The position numbers and the translations under genes were made by a program. Below, one piece after another: positions 1-9,351 of a DNA stretch of 64,000 nucleotides. The notes under the pieces are model-generated. The model made no database searches. It was not told the DNA's origin and was given only the letters and a program-made list of their open reading frames with translations. The DNA comes from a bacterium (lineage in GTDB: Bacteria > Patescibacteriota > Gracilibacteria > JAUYGZ01), in NCBI GenBank assembly GCA_030690415.1, contig JAUYGZ010000019.1:1-64000 (forward strand), written 5' to 3'. Each line of letters opens with the position of its first letter. Positions within the stretch are counted from its first letter, which is position 1.

Positions 1-23
1 AGCTGAGTCAACAAGCAGGCAAA

Positions 24-590
24 TTGATTTTGGTACTTGGCCCTTCCGGCTCCGGTAAAGGAACTATTTTTAAGGCGCTTAAAGAACTGCATCCTGATTA
101 CGTTTTCCCTTTGTCATGTACTACGCGACAAGCGCGTCCGGGGGAAAGAGAAGGAGAGGTGTATAATTTTGTCTCCAAAGAGGAGTTTGAGGCTCGCAAA
201 GAGGCCGGAGACTTTTTGGAATGGGCGAATGTCCATGGTAAGCATTATTATGGCACTCTTAAAGAATCCATTATTCAGCCCCTCCGTGAGGGTCGAACTG
301 TGGTGCGCGAAGTGGATGTGCAAGGTCTAAAATCCATACGAGACATCATTCCTGCCAGCCATTTGAAATCTATTTTTCTTACGGTGGACGGCTGGGACAC
401 ACTTCGTCGCCGTATACTTAAGCGAAGCGAACTCCCTGAGGAGGAATTGGAGCGCCGGCGTCAAAGCTTTCTCAAAGAGATGGAATGGGCCAAAGAATGT
501 GACGTGATGATTGTAAGCGAAGAGGGAGAGATCGAGAAATTGGTTGATGATGTTGAAGCCGCCATTGAAAGCTTTGTTCATTCTCAGTAA
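24..590 (+). CDS. gmk: Guanylate kinase; true 5' end may lie upstream of the window because the frame is open to base 3
   Basis: P-loop GPSGSGKGT, SCTTRQARPGE, YNFVSKEEFE, DVQG motif typical of guanylate kinase; TTG at 24 is only the first start candidate. Confidence 0.94.
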   Translation: MILVLGPSGSGKGTIFKALKELHPDYVFPLSCTTRQARPGEREGEVYNFVSKEEFEARKEAGDFLEWANVHGKHYYGTLKESIIQPLREGRTVVREVDVQGLKSIRDIIPASHLKSIFLTVDGWDTLRRRILKRSELPEEELERRRQSFLKEMEWAKECDVMIVSEEGEIEKLVDDVEAAIESFVHSQ

Positions 591-606
591 ACTAAATATA
601 CACCAA

Positions 607-680
607 TGGGGCGTAGCCAAGTGGTAAGGCAGCGGGTTCTGGTCCCGCCATCGGGGGTTCGAATCCCTCATCCCCAGCCA
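607..680 (+). tRNA. tRNA-Gln (anticodon CTG), CCA encoded
   Basis: TGGGGCG acceptor, anticodon arm GCGGG-TTCTGGT-CCCGC, T-loop TTCGAAT, 3' GCCA; two mismatches at the base of the acceptor stem. Confidence 0.88.
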
Positions 681-703
681 TTATTTCATAACTCAACATT
701 TCT

Positions 704-1024
704 ATGAAAAACCTCAATATTCTCAAATATGCGCTCTTCAGCGCTATCGGGACCTTTCTCTACACCGCTTTCATCGCCTTTCTCCTTTCCCATGGAGAAG
801 CTTGGTTTGGACAAGCGGAACACAAAGGCCCCTGGATGCCCATGGCAATGCTCATGCTCTTCATCGTTTCCGCAAGCATCACTGGATCACTCGTCTTGGG
901 AAAACCGCTGCTTTTGGCCATGAAAGGAAAAACCAAGGAGGGATTGATCCTCCTCCTCACGACCGTCCTCTTTCTGGCGATTATCACCGCTTTAGTTTTT
1001 GTAGGAATTTCAAGAATTGCATAG
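704..1024 (+). CDS. Small hypothetical membrane protein (3 predicted TM segments)
   Basis: ORF with hydrophobic segments directly downstream of the tRNA. Confidence 0.6.
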   Translation: MKNLNILKYALFSAIGTFLYTAFIAFLLSHGEAWFGQAEHKGPWMPMAMLMLFIVSASITGSLVLGKPLLLAMKGKTKEGLILLLTTVLFLAIITALVFVGISRIA

Positions 1025-1034
1025 ATCCCAAGCC

Positions 1035-1967
1035 TCAAAATCCCACCAACTCTTTCGGCAGCGCAAACTGGGCTTTTTCTACAACGACCAAAAGCACTTC
1101 TTCCCGCGCTTCCGAAAACCACTCCTGAATCTGATCCACCACCCCCCGCACTAAATCTTCCGGAACGGAAGCCCCGGAAGTCAGGCCAACCGTTTGAATC
1201 CCTTCGAACCATTCCCGCTTCAATCCCATTTTGTCCGGAATCAAATAGGATTCCACTCCCGCATCAAGAGACACATCCCGAAGCCGACAAGAATTCGAAC
1301 TATGCTCAGCACCCACCACGAGCACCAGCTCACAGTGCTTTACCAGCTCCTTCACCGCGTCCTGCCGATTCTGAGTGGCGTAACAAATATCCTGTCGAGG
1401 AGGAAGGTGCATCTCCGGGAAACGAGTCTTCAAAGCTTCCATGATACTTCGGGTATCATCCACGCTCAGCGTCGTCTGAGTAATCACTGCGACCTTCGAA
1501 GGATCAGAAACTTCAAGCTTTTCCACATCCTCCACGGACTCCACCAGCATGACATCGGGAACCTGTCCCATGGTGCCAATCACTTCCTGGTGTCCCCGGT
1601 GTCCAATCATGACAATCGAATAGAGCTGATCATGAAAGCGTTTCGCCTCACCATGCACCTTGGTCACCAGCGGACAAGTGGCATCATAGATCTGTAAACT
1701 TCTTTGCTGAGCCTCTTCATAGACCTTTTTAGGAACTCCATGCGCGCTCAAAATCGCCACCGCTCCCACAGGGATCTCATCCGTCTCTTCGACAATGATA
1801 GCCCCCTTGGCCACGAGGACATCATTCACGTGTCGATTGTGAACAATTTCATGCCGCACATACACCGGAGCCCCATGCCTTACCAAAGCAGCTTCGACGA
1901 TCGTAATCGCACGATCCACTCCGGCACAAAATCCGCGTGGCTGTGCAATGAGTATTTTTTCCAACAT
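1035..1967 (-). CDS. ispH: 4-hydroxy-3-methylbut-2-enyl diphosphate reductase
   Basis: QPRGFCAGVDRAI, EIVHNRHV, SAHGVP, DATCPLVTKVH, SSNSCRLRDV motifs. Confidence 0.96.
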   Translation of the reverse strand: MLEKILIAQPRGFCAGVDRAITIVEAALVRHGAPVYVRHEIVHNRHVNDVLVAKGAIIVEETDEIPVGAVAILSAHGVPKKVYEEAQQRSLQIYDATCPLVTKVHGEAKRFHDQLYSIVMIGHRGHQEVIGTMGQVPDVMLVESVEDVEKLEVSDPSKVAVITQTTLSVDDTRSIMEALKTRFPEMHLPPRQDICYATQNRQDAVKELVKHCELVLVVGAEHSSNSCRLRDVSLDAGVESYLIPDKMGLKREWFEGIQTVGLTSGASVPEDLVRGVVDQIQEWFSEAREEVLLVVVEKAQFALPKELVGF

Positions 1968-2020
1968 AAAAACTCATAGGAGACCCTATAGTATCAGATT
2001 TCGGCTTATTTCAAAGCCTC

Positions 2021-5000
2021 CTACAGCTCTACCAAAATCTCCACCTTCTCAGTCGTCTCAGCCTCTATGCCATCCAACCCAACCCGATAATAATACTGCT
2101 GACCTTTTTCGACACTGGTATCTCGAAACGCTGTACCTCGAGATCCCCCCAAATAAATTTCTTCGTCGGAATCAACCTTTTGACGGTAGACCTTAAAAGG
2201 ACCTTCAAAGTCGGACTGCCAGCTGATGGTAAGACCCATCCCATTTCCAGAGTACAGAGAAGTCAGATCAAAAGCAGCAACAGCCTGGACCTCACTGTGA
2301 TTGTTAGAAGACACCCCACTTGATTCAAGATCCTTATCGTCTTTGATGTCTGTAATGTCATGATCATCCTTCACCTCCGCAGCCGGATACAAAGCCTTCA
2401 GTTCATCCAAATGCTCAACCAAATCGAGGGCTTTCACCATGATCCTGGCCACAATACCCCGAGCCAAAGGCTGATCGATAAGAGATCGTTCTTCTTCACT
2501 GATAAGTCCAATGGCAATTGCACGACTGATCGGACCTTCATACCAGGGATCCGTGGTGTCAAAAGGAATTTCAAGAGCTCGAAGCACCATCGTCACAAAT
2601 TCCTCTACCTTCACGTTGCCATCAGGATCAGCAGATCCATCAGGACGTCCTTTGATGAAAGCCGGAAGAGAAGACCCCTCGAAGGCCCCACCGGAAGCGA
2701 CGTACATCGCATTAGCATACCATTTATCAGGCTTCACATCAGGGAAGGGATTACTTCCGATCTTGACCGTTTCCAGATCAATATCGGAATACAAAGCCCG
2801 TATCAAAACCGTCGCGACACCCGCACGGTTAATGGGAGTATCAACACCAAAAGTGCCATCGGGATTACCCTTGAAAACGCCGGCTTCCTTCAAAGCGACA
2901 ACAGCATTATAGACTTCCTTATCGGTGACACCATCGATCACATCGAGGAAGACATGCAGGCTCATAGGAGACCAGGTAAAGACCTGCTCCGCGTACACCT
3001 GTCCATTGCGGTAAGCCACTATTTTTTTGTAGGTATCTTCAGCCACATACTTCGGATAATAGCGAACCACTTCCTGTCCTGGAGTGTACTTCGTCAATTT
3101 CAACTCGCCCGTATCAGGGAAATTCCGGGTATTATATCCGGTAAAAATTGAGACTGCGTCAGTCCCTTCGGGAACCGTAAATCGCATCTCAACAGGAAAA
3201 TCAGAATCAACCTTCTGATCGTCAAATACAATCACCTTGTCATCAAAAATATCGTAAATCCGATACTTGGGATCCTCGAGCAGGTTTATCTGGGGATCAT
3301 TCACCGTAACAGCCGTTTCATCAACAACTGGTTTCACCTCTTCCTCCACAGGCTCCTCGTCAAGCGACTTTGCTTCCTCCTGAACCGTTTCCTCAGCAGC
3401 CGGCTTCACCTCTTCCACCACCGGTTTCGTTTCTTCAATCACCACCTCCGTATCCTCATTATTGTCCTTATCATCGTTCTTATTAGGATCCTCTACCAAA
3501 ATCTGCACCTTCTCCTCTACCCCATCCGAGGCAAAAGTCAACTGATAAATACCTTCCTGAGCGGTCTTGAACTGATATTCACCGCGACCATCCTGAATGT
3601 TGAGACTCTGAGTAGAAGGACTACTGGTCGTCTGAGGAAACACACTCACAGCTACAGGAAGTGCCGCGGAAATCACGTCACCCAGCTTCCCAACCGGTCG
3701 AACAACCACCGCTACTGACTTTCCAACGGTTGTCTTCTGAGGAGCGGTCACTTCGAGAAACTGAAGGGTATCGATGAAGACCACCTTAACCTCTTCACTG
3801 ATCGCTACCTGATCACTCACCTGGATAAGCACTTCGCCGGGTACTGAATCCGTGACCTGAAAACTCGTCTTCCCTGAGGACATGGATCCAATACTGTCGA
3901 ATCGGGCAGTATCAGTAGACAACACCACGTTCAAATCTGAATTAAAACCGGTATACAAATCTCCCTTTTGATCCAAAGCCTCAACCGTCACCTTCACGAG
4001 ATCATTAACTTTCTTTTCACTGGAATCCAGGGTCAATCGAAAATCATTCAACCTGGGCGCCTCGATGACGGAAGCTGTACTATTATTGAGGATCACCCCG
4101 TCTCCACCCAAAGCCACGGCTCCGGAAAGTCCCGCAACATAGGAACCGGCATTGGAGAATATTCCCTTGCGGTGTTCATCGTTCTGAACGATCGAATAAG
4201 CCATCTGGGGATTCAGCATCACGGCCACCGGATCAATAGTCTTGACCAGGGTCTCAGGAACATTATTGGAATAATAAAATTTGTATCCCGCATTATAGAT
4301 GGTCTTGTAATTGGTGTCCCACACCAGATCCGGCATGATAGAGATATGAGCATGGGGAGTAGATGAAGACCCTGTGGTACCAATATTTCCCAACTTTGTA
4401 CCGGCGCTGACCAAATCCCCCTCTGCCACCGCCAACGAATCGAGATGGGCAACATTGTACAGTAATCTCAGTTTCTTCCCTGAACTGCTCACGATATCGG
4501 TACAAACACTGACATAATTGCCGTAACCGGAGCTTCCCGAAACCGCATCCACGACCAAGCCTGAAGTGTAAGGATAAACCGTCGGCATGTTGATATTGTC
4601 CGGAGCAAGCCATTTCGTGACGAAATCGACGGAACCATGAGGGCTCTTATCAGACTTGATGGCGCTGTAGAGACGGGAAATATATTGATTTTCATTGCTC
4701 TCAGAGCTCAGAAGATTGATCAAAGCGGCCTTCCCAGACTCATCGAAACCTTTGTCATAAGAATACCAGGCTGTAATCCCCTGATTTTTTTTGTTGATCC
4801 GAAGCATTTCCCGTCGGTTGAATTCTGTATTCCCCTTTTGATACGAAAACAAGTCCGGAAGCGGAGAAACGTCAAACGACGTGCTCGAAGACGGACAATT
4901 ATATCCGGAAAGCAGGTACTTCGGCTGTCCAACGATGGAGCCGGAAAAAAATCCCGCGAACTCCTGCGTGATGTAAAGAAGGCCCGTGATAAAGAGCACC

Positions 5001-5071
5001 AAAACAACCAGAAGCATTTTTTTCCAGGGAAGGGGTGCCTGAGGATTGTGTTGTGAAAAAGTCTGAGCCAT
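2021..5071 (-). CDS. Secreted M23 (LytM) peptidase with E/K/P/V-rich linker, SLH repeats and C-terminal Fn3-like domain
   Basis: N-terminal TM; PHGSVDF (HxxxD) and HAHISI (HxH) M23 ligands; SLH motifs (NPDGTFGVDTPINRAGVA). Confidence 0.88.
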   Translation of the reverse strand: MAQTFSQHNPQAPLPWKKMLLVVLVLFITGLLYITQEFAGFFSGSIVGQPKYLLSGYNCPSSSTSFDVSPLPDLFSYQKGNTEFNRREMLRINKKNQGITAWYSYDKGFDESGKAALINLLSSESNENQYISRLYSAIKSDKSPHGSVDFVTKWLAPDNINMPTVYPYTSGLVVDAVSGSSGYGNYVSVCTDIVSSSGKKLRLLYNVAHLDSLAVAEGDLVSAGTKLGNIGTTGSSSTPHAHISIMPDLVWDTNYKTIYNAGYKFYYSNNVPETLVKTIDPVAVMLNPQMAYSIVQNDEHRKGIFSNAGSYVAGLSGAVALGGDGVILNNSTASVIEAPRLNDFRLTLDSSEKKVNDLVKVTVEALDQKGDLYTGFNSDLNVVLSTDTARFDSIGSMSSGKTSFQVTDSVPGEVLIQVSDQVAISEEVKVVFIDTLQFLEVTAPQKTTVGKSVAVVVRPVGKLGDVISAALPVAVSVFPQTTSSPSTQSLNIQDGRGEYQFKTAQEGIYQLTFASDGVEEKVQILVEDPNKNDDKDNNEDTEVVIEETKPVVEEVKPAAEETVQEEAKSLDEEPVEEEVKPVVDETAVTVNDPQINLLEDPKYRIYDIFDDKVIVFDDQKVDSDFPVEMRFTVPEGTDAVSIFTGYNTRNFPDTGELKLTKYTPGQEVVRYYPKYVAEDTYKKIVAYRNGQVYAEQVFTWSPMSLHVFLDVIDGVTDKEVYNAVVALKEAGVFKGNPDGTFGVDTPINRAGVATVLIRALYSDIDLETVKIGSNPFPDVKPDKWYANAMYVASGGAFEGSSLPAFIKGRPDGSADPDGNVKVEEFVTMVLRALEIPFDTTDPWYEGPISRAIAIGLISEEERSLIDQPLARGIVARIMVKALDLVEHLDELKALYPAAEVKDDHDITDIKDDKDLESSGVSSNNHSEVQAVAAFDLTSLYSGNGMGLTISWQSDFEGPFKVYRQKVDSDEEIYLGGSRGTAFRDTSVEKGQQYYYRVGLDGIEAETTEKVEILVEL

Positions 5072-5140
5072 AGAATTTTTGTTTTGGTTTTTATAAAACG
5101 AATCTTACTATTATACCTGATTTCACTCAGAATTTCAACG

Positions 5141-5623
5141 ATGAAAAAGAACTTCAGAACAGGATCTTCAGAAGAAACCCAGGAATTGGCAAAAACCTTG
5201 CTTTCAAAGATTTTGAACACAAAAGTTGTTCTTCTTTCAGGCCCACTCGGCAGCGGAAAAACCACCTTCGTAAAAGGCATCGCAAAAGCCTTGGGGATCG
5301 AAAAACCCATTAAATCCCCCACCTACACCTATCTGAACAGCTATATCATTCCAAAATCTCTGAACTCTAAACTCTCTCCTCGAGCCAGAGCGACCTCGGA
5401 GCCGATGGCAACCCTCGACCATTTTGATCTCTACCGCCTCCCCGAAAATATCTCTAATCCCAGTCAAACCACTGCTGAAATCGGACTCGAGGACGCCCTC
5501 AACAATCCAAGCGCCCTCGTTATCATTGAATGGCCTGAACGATTGCCACTCCACATCCCAGCCATCAGACTTCATTTCGCGACAGAAGGAAATTCACACC
5601 AGATCAATCTTTGTGATGTGTGA
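5141..5623 (+). CDS. tsaE: tRNA threonylcarbamoyladenosine biosynthesis ATPase TsaE
   Basis: LSGPLGSGKTTFVKGIA P-loop, SPTYTYLN, HFDLYRL, IEWPERL. Confidence 0.88.
   Translation: MKKNFRTGSSEETQELAKTLLSKILNTKVVLLSGPLGSGKTTFVKGIAKALGIEKPIKSPTYTYLNSYIIPKSLNSKLSPRARATSEPMATLDHFDLYRLPENISNPSQTTAEIGLEDALNNPSALVIIEWPERLPLHIPAIRLHFATEGNSHQINLCDV
5357..5409 (+). repeat. In-frame quasi-tandem/inverted-repeat insertion within tsaE
   Basis: ctctgaactctaaactctctcctcgagccagagcgacctcggagccgatggc lies between SPTYTYLNSY and LDHFDLYRL, which are normally close together in TsaE. Confidence 0.6.
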
Positions 5624-5653
5624 TATCTTCCTTCTTCTTTCTTTTAAGACATT

Positions 5654-5845
5654 TTAAAGAGAGGTTTTCATTTGGCGAGCGGCAGAGGGTAGGGTGAACA
5701 TGATGGTGACCAGGCTTGATTTATTCATCTATTGATCTGACTGAATAAGCACTCCGGGTCTTTTACCCTGAAATTCGTGTCCAAATGAGGGATCACAGTT
5801 GATCCAGTAAATTCCTCCGTACTCAATCGTGAAATTCTTCGTCAT
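5654..5845 (-). pseudogene. Amber-interrupted MazF/PemK toxin remnant
   Basis: Minus-strand frame reads MTKNFTIEYGGIYWINCDPSFGHEFQGKRPGVLIQSDQ*MNKSSLVTIM...; MazF N-terminus with in-frame TAG at 5729-5731. Confidence 0.7.
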
Positions 5846-6588
5846 ACATTCTCATAATAGTCATAGTCTTCTTTTGATTGTGGTCCAAGATCGTCCAGAA
5901 TGTCCCTCATACTGGCGTTGCGAGCCACATCGAGGTCATCTGGCATTTTGATGACCAAGAGAACCTTTCCATTCACTCGATAATCAACAAAATCATCCTG
6001 ATGAATGCAGATGGGAGGGATATTTTCTGTGGATTCAGAGACGAGGAGAATCTGCTGGTTTGCTTCATCTTTATGGAAGCGCTTAATGTTTGCACAACCA
6101 TCAATGATAGAGACGACATATTCACCGTTCTTCGGCTGGGAAGTCGTGCCGTCTACGATCACATAGTCACCGTCATCAATTGTCCCACCCTTTACTTTCT
6201 GAGCGCGGTTCATAGATGGGCCGATAGCCCTTAATGCAAAGAGCTCTTTTGCTTTTTTTAGAGAATTTCCTAGCACCGTAGGAGACACCTGAAGGTGTCC
6301 CTCGGGTCTTTCGATAGCGAACTGCATTGCTTCTCCACAGTTGGCACTCCCGAGAATTGGAATTGGGATGAGGTTCGATTCACCTTTTTCACCGGATTTG
6401 ACCCGCTCGATAATTTTATTGGCCTTATCAATACGGATGAGATTTTTTTTGGAAAGTTGCGAGAGGTGGTGCTTGATTGTCTGAGCATTGTCTTTATTGC
6501 CAAGAAGAGCGCTGATTTTGAGAAGAGGAAGGCCATCGATTTTGCGCTGTTCTGCCAGTTTGAGGAGTTGTTGTTGAGTTGTGTGCAT
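5842..6588 (-). CDS. Winged-helix + S24 (LexA/UmuD-like) autopeptidase repressor with acidic C-terminal tail
   Basis: HTH N-terminus; ANCGEA (Cys-Gly cleavage-like site), GPSMN catalytic Ser region, ANIKRF catalytic Lys region; tail DILDDLGPQSKEDYDYYENV. Confidence 0.85.
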   Translation of the reverse strand: MHTTQQQLLKLAEQRKIDGLPLLKISALLGNKDNAQTIKHHLSQLSKKNLIRIDKANKIIERVKSGEKGESNLIPIPILGSANCGEAMQFAIERPEGHLQVSPTVLGNSLKKAKELFALRAIGPSMNRAQKVKGGTIDDGDYVIVDGTTSQPKNGEYVVSIIDGCANIKRFHKDEANQQILLVSESTENIPPICIHQDDFVDYRVNGKVLLVIKMPDDLDVARNASMRDILDDLGPQSKEDYDYYENV

Positions 6589-6814
6589 ACTCTTTTCAAG
6601 AGACGTTCATTTACAAGAGGAAATGGCCAGATTTATACGTGAACTCACCTTCACCCTCATTTTCAGTAAATGAGTGAAACCCAAAACACACTCATGTCTC
6701 CCATCTCCCCATTAACCCTCCTCATCATTCATATTCCGGCCGATATACGAATCTGAAACCTGCCTCGACTCCAGACAATTTTCTGCTAAACTCTCAAAGC
6801 CCTCACAAACCCCT

Positions 6815-8233
6815 GTGACGCCTTTCTCGAGCAAAAAAATCGGCGAATCTTCTCCAACTGTGGAACAAAAGAAAATCCACACCTCGCTTTTTCGCCGTAT
6901 CACCCGATATATTCCAAAAAATAAAAGCGAATACCAACAAAAAAAAATCCCGTTTTTCTTCCTGATCCTCATCACCCTCATAGCAGCCTATACGATCTTC
7001 AGGGTAACGGATACCGCGTACCAGTATGTCACGCACTTCGATATCAAGGATATCATAGGATTTTTTTCCACTGAGTTAAAACGCGATGAAAAAGACCATA
7101 CCAATATTTTAATCCTGGGAAATGGGGGAGGAGATCACGATGGAGCTGATCTCACCGACACCATCATCGTTGCTTCATTGGATAATGAGAAAAAAAGCCT
7201 AAGCATGCTCTCGATACCCCGCGATCTCTGGGTGGATATTCCGGGATACGGTTCAAGCCGAATCAATAAGATCTTTGAAAACCTGAAAGCCGAATACAAC
7301 GAAGAAGAAGCCCTGGACATCCTGAAAGAAACGATCGAAAACATCACCAATGTCAGCATCCCCTATTACGCCAAAATCGATTTTGCGGGATTTGAAGAAA
7401 TCATCGATACCCTGGGAGGTATTGATATCGAAGTGGAAAAAAGTATCTACGATACCGCCTACCCGACTCCCGAAGGAGGCTATGAAATCTTTGAGCTCGA
7501 TGCCGGGCTCCAACACCTCGATGGAGAAACAGCTCTCAAATACGCCAGATCAAGACATTCTACGTCAGACTTTGATCGAGCCGCTCGTCAGCACAAGATC
7601 ATGTCTGCCATCAAACAAAAAGTCCAAGAAAGCAATCTCATCAGTTCACCTCTCAAGGTCAAAAAGCTATTCGAAAATTTTTCAGATCACCTGGCAACCA
7701 ACATGTTGATCAGCGAAATGATCAGCCTGGCCAGCTTCTTCAAGTCCCTGGATCAGGATAAAATCGTATCAGCAGTCATCAAAGACAACGACCTCCTCGA
7801 TGAGGGAACCTTTCTCTACACCCCCGAGAGAGAACAATATGGGGGAGCTTTTGTCCTTATCCCCATAGGAAAAAGCTACGATGCCATCCAAAGATTCACA
7901 AGCCTCGTATTTGATTTTTCGAATTTCTTTCTCGAAAAAGCAAGTATTCAGATCCTGAATGGGACCAAGCGCTTCGGCCTGGCACGTACCGCCAGCGACG
8001 AGCTCATTCCCTATGGATTGAACATCCAGCACCTCGATAATGCCGACCGCAAAGACTATGAAAACACGCATTATTATATTCACCACCCGGAAAACACTCG
8101 TTCTACGGAAGAAGCCATCCGATACCTCTTCCCGCAAATCACTAAAATCACGACATCAGCTCCCGAAGGAATGAATACGGAGTATGATGTGAGTATCGTC
8201 CTGGGAGACAATTTTAACACCGACAAGCTCTAA
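6815..8233 (+). CDS. LytR-CpsA-Psr (LCP) family protein with LytR_C-like C-terminus
   Basis: Single TM, DLTDTIIVASLD, SIPRDLWVDIPGYGSSRINK, LDGETALKYARSRHSTSDFDRAARQHK. Confidence 0.92.
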   Translation: MTPFSSKKIGESSPTVEQKKIHTSLFRRITRYIPKNKSEYQQKKIPFFFLILITLIAAYTIFRVTDTAYQYVTHFDIKDIIGFFSTELKRDEKDHTNILILGNGGGDHDGADLTDTIIVASLDNEKKSLSMLSIPRDLWVDIPGYGSSRINKIFENLKAEYNEEEALDILKETIENITNVSIPYYAKIDFAGFEEIIDTLGGIDIEVEKSIYDTAYPTPEGGYEIFELDAGLQHLDGETALKYARSRHSTSDFDRAARQHKIMSAIKQKVQESNLISSPLKVKKLFENFSDHLATNMLISEMISLASFFKSLDQDKIVSAVIKDNDLLDEGTFLYTPEREQYGGAFVLIPIGKSYDAIQRFTSLVFDFSNFFLEKASIQILNGTKRFGLARTASDELIPYGLNIQHLDNADRKDYENTHYYIHHPENTRSTEEAIRYLFPQITKITTSAPEGMNTEYDVSIVLGDNFNTDKL

Positions 8234-8252
8234 CTATCCTTTTTTTCTTTCC

Positions 8253-9335
8253 ATGAGAAAACGCCTCCCCCTGATCATCTTTATATTCCTTATCAACTTT
8301 ATCGTCCTTCCAACCGCTCACGCCGCTTTCCCGGACGTCCCTTCATCCCATCCTTACGCGGACAGTATCAGCTACGTTCAGGCGAATAATTATGTCAGTG
8401 GGTACACGGACGGCACGTTTCAACCCGATAAATCTATCAATAGAGCTGAGTTTACAAAAATCCTCATCGAAGCGGTGGCCGAAGACAAAGATATCAATAC
8501 CTGTCCTAAAACTCCCGCGAACTTGTTCAGTGATGTCCCCAAAAGCGAATGGTTTGCCAAATATGTTTGCCTGGCCAAAGTAGCTGAGATCATCTCAGGA
8601 TATCCCGATGGCAGCTTCAGTCCCGGTCAGGAAATAAATTTCGCGGAGGCTAGCAAGATCTTTGTATTCAGCTTTGGATTCCAAGTAGAGGCAGGAATTG
8701 GAGAAACCTGGTACACACCTTTCACGGACCTCTTGAAAGCCTTCAATTCGGTCCCCCCATCAGTGAAAAGCCCCGGGCAATTGATCACGAGAGGTGAAAT
8801 GGCAGACATCATGTACCACTTCAAATCAACCATCGATGGCAACCCGCCTCCCAGCAATGTTCAAGCCTGTGACAGCAGCAAGTTTCTCTCCCACGGAGAA
8901 TTTAAACAACGCGTCATCGACCTGGTAAACCATGAACGAAACAAAGCTGGACTCGGACCACTGGTCAACAACTGCTACCTGGAAAAAACCGCCCAGGGAC
9001 ACAGCGATGATATGATGAATCGAGACTATTTCGATCACAACACTCCTGAAGGCGTAAGCCCTGAGCAACGAATCGATCAGAGCGGATACCTGACCAGCTA
9101 CTACGAATGCCTGTGCAGCAAGAGCCAGACTACAGGTGAAAACATCGCCGTTGGGCAAACCAATCCCGAAGAAGTCGTGGACACCTGGATGAACTCTCCC
9201 CCACATAGAGCTAATATTTTGAATACCACCTTTTCAGAAATAGGGATCGGCATTACGGACGTCCCCAAATCCAATAAGGAGTACGAAGGCTATTATTGGG
9301 TCCAAAATTTTGGAGATATCCAGCTCAACGAGTAG
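8253..9335 (+). CDS. SLH-domain protein with C-terminal CAP/SCP domain
   Basis: Signal peptide; three SLH repeats (GYTDGTFQPDKSINRAEF, GYPDGSFSPGQEINFAEA); CAP motifs VNHERNKAGLGPL, HSDDMMNRDYFDHNTPEG, GENIAVGQ. Confidence 0.9.
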   Translation: MRKRLPLIIFIFLINFIVLPTAHAAFPDVPSSHPYADSISYVQANNYVSGYTDGTFQPDKSINRAEFTKILIEAVAEDKDINTCPKTPANLFSDVPKSEWFAKYVCLAKVAEIISGYPDGSFSPGQEINFAEASKIFVFSFGFQVEAGIGETWYTPFTDLLKAFNSVPPSVKSPGQLITRGEMADIMYHFKSTIDGNPPPSNVQACDSSKFLSHGEFKQRVIDLVNHERNKAGLGPLVNNCYLEKTAQGHSDDMMNRDYFDHNTPEGVSPEQRIDQSGYLTSYYECLCSKSQTTGENIAVGQTNPEEVVDTWMNSPPHRANILNTTFSEIGIGITDVPKSNKEYEGYYWVQNFGDIQLNE

Positions 9336-9351
9336 GCATCCGTTTTGTCAA

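Noticed and set aside
2360-3151. Long antisense ORFs across SLH genes, nrdA (34394-35617 +) and other CDSs
   Set aside because: No recognisable motifs; they lie opposite strongly supported genes and result from codon-bias-driven open antisense frames.
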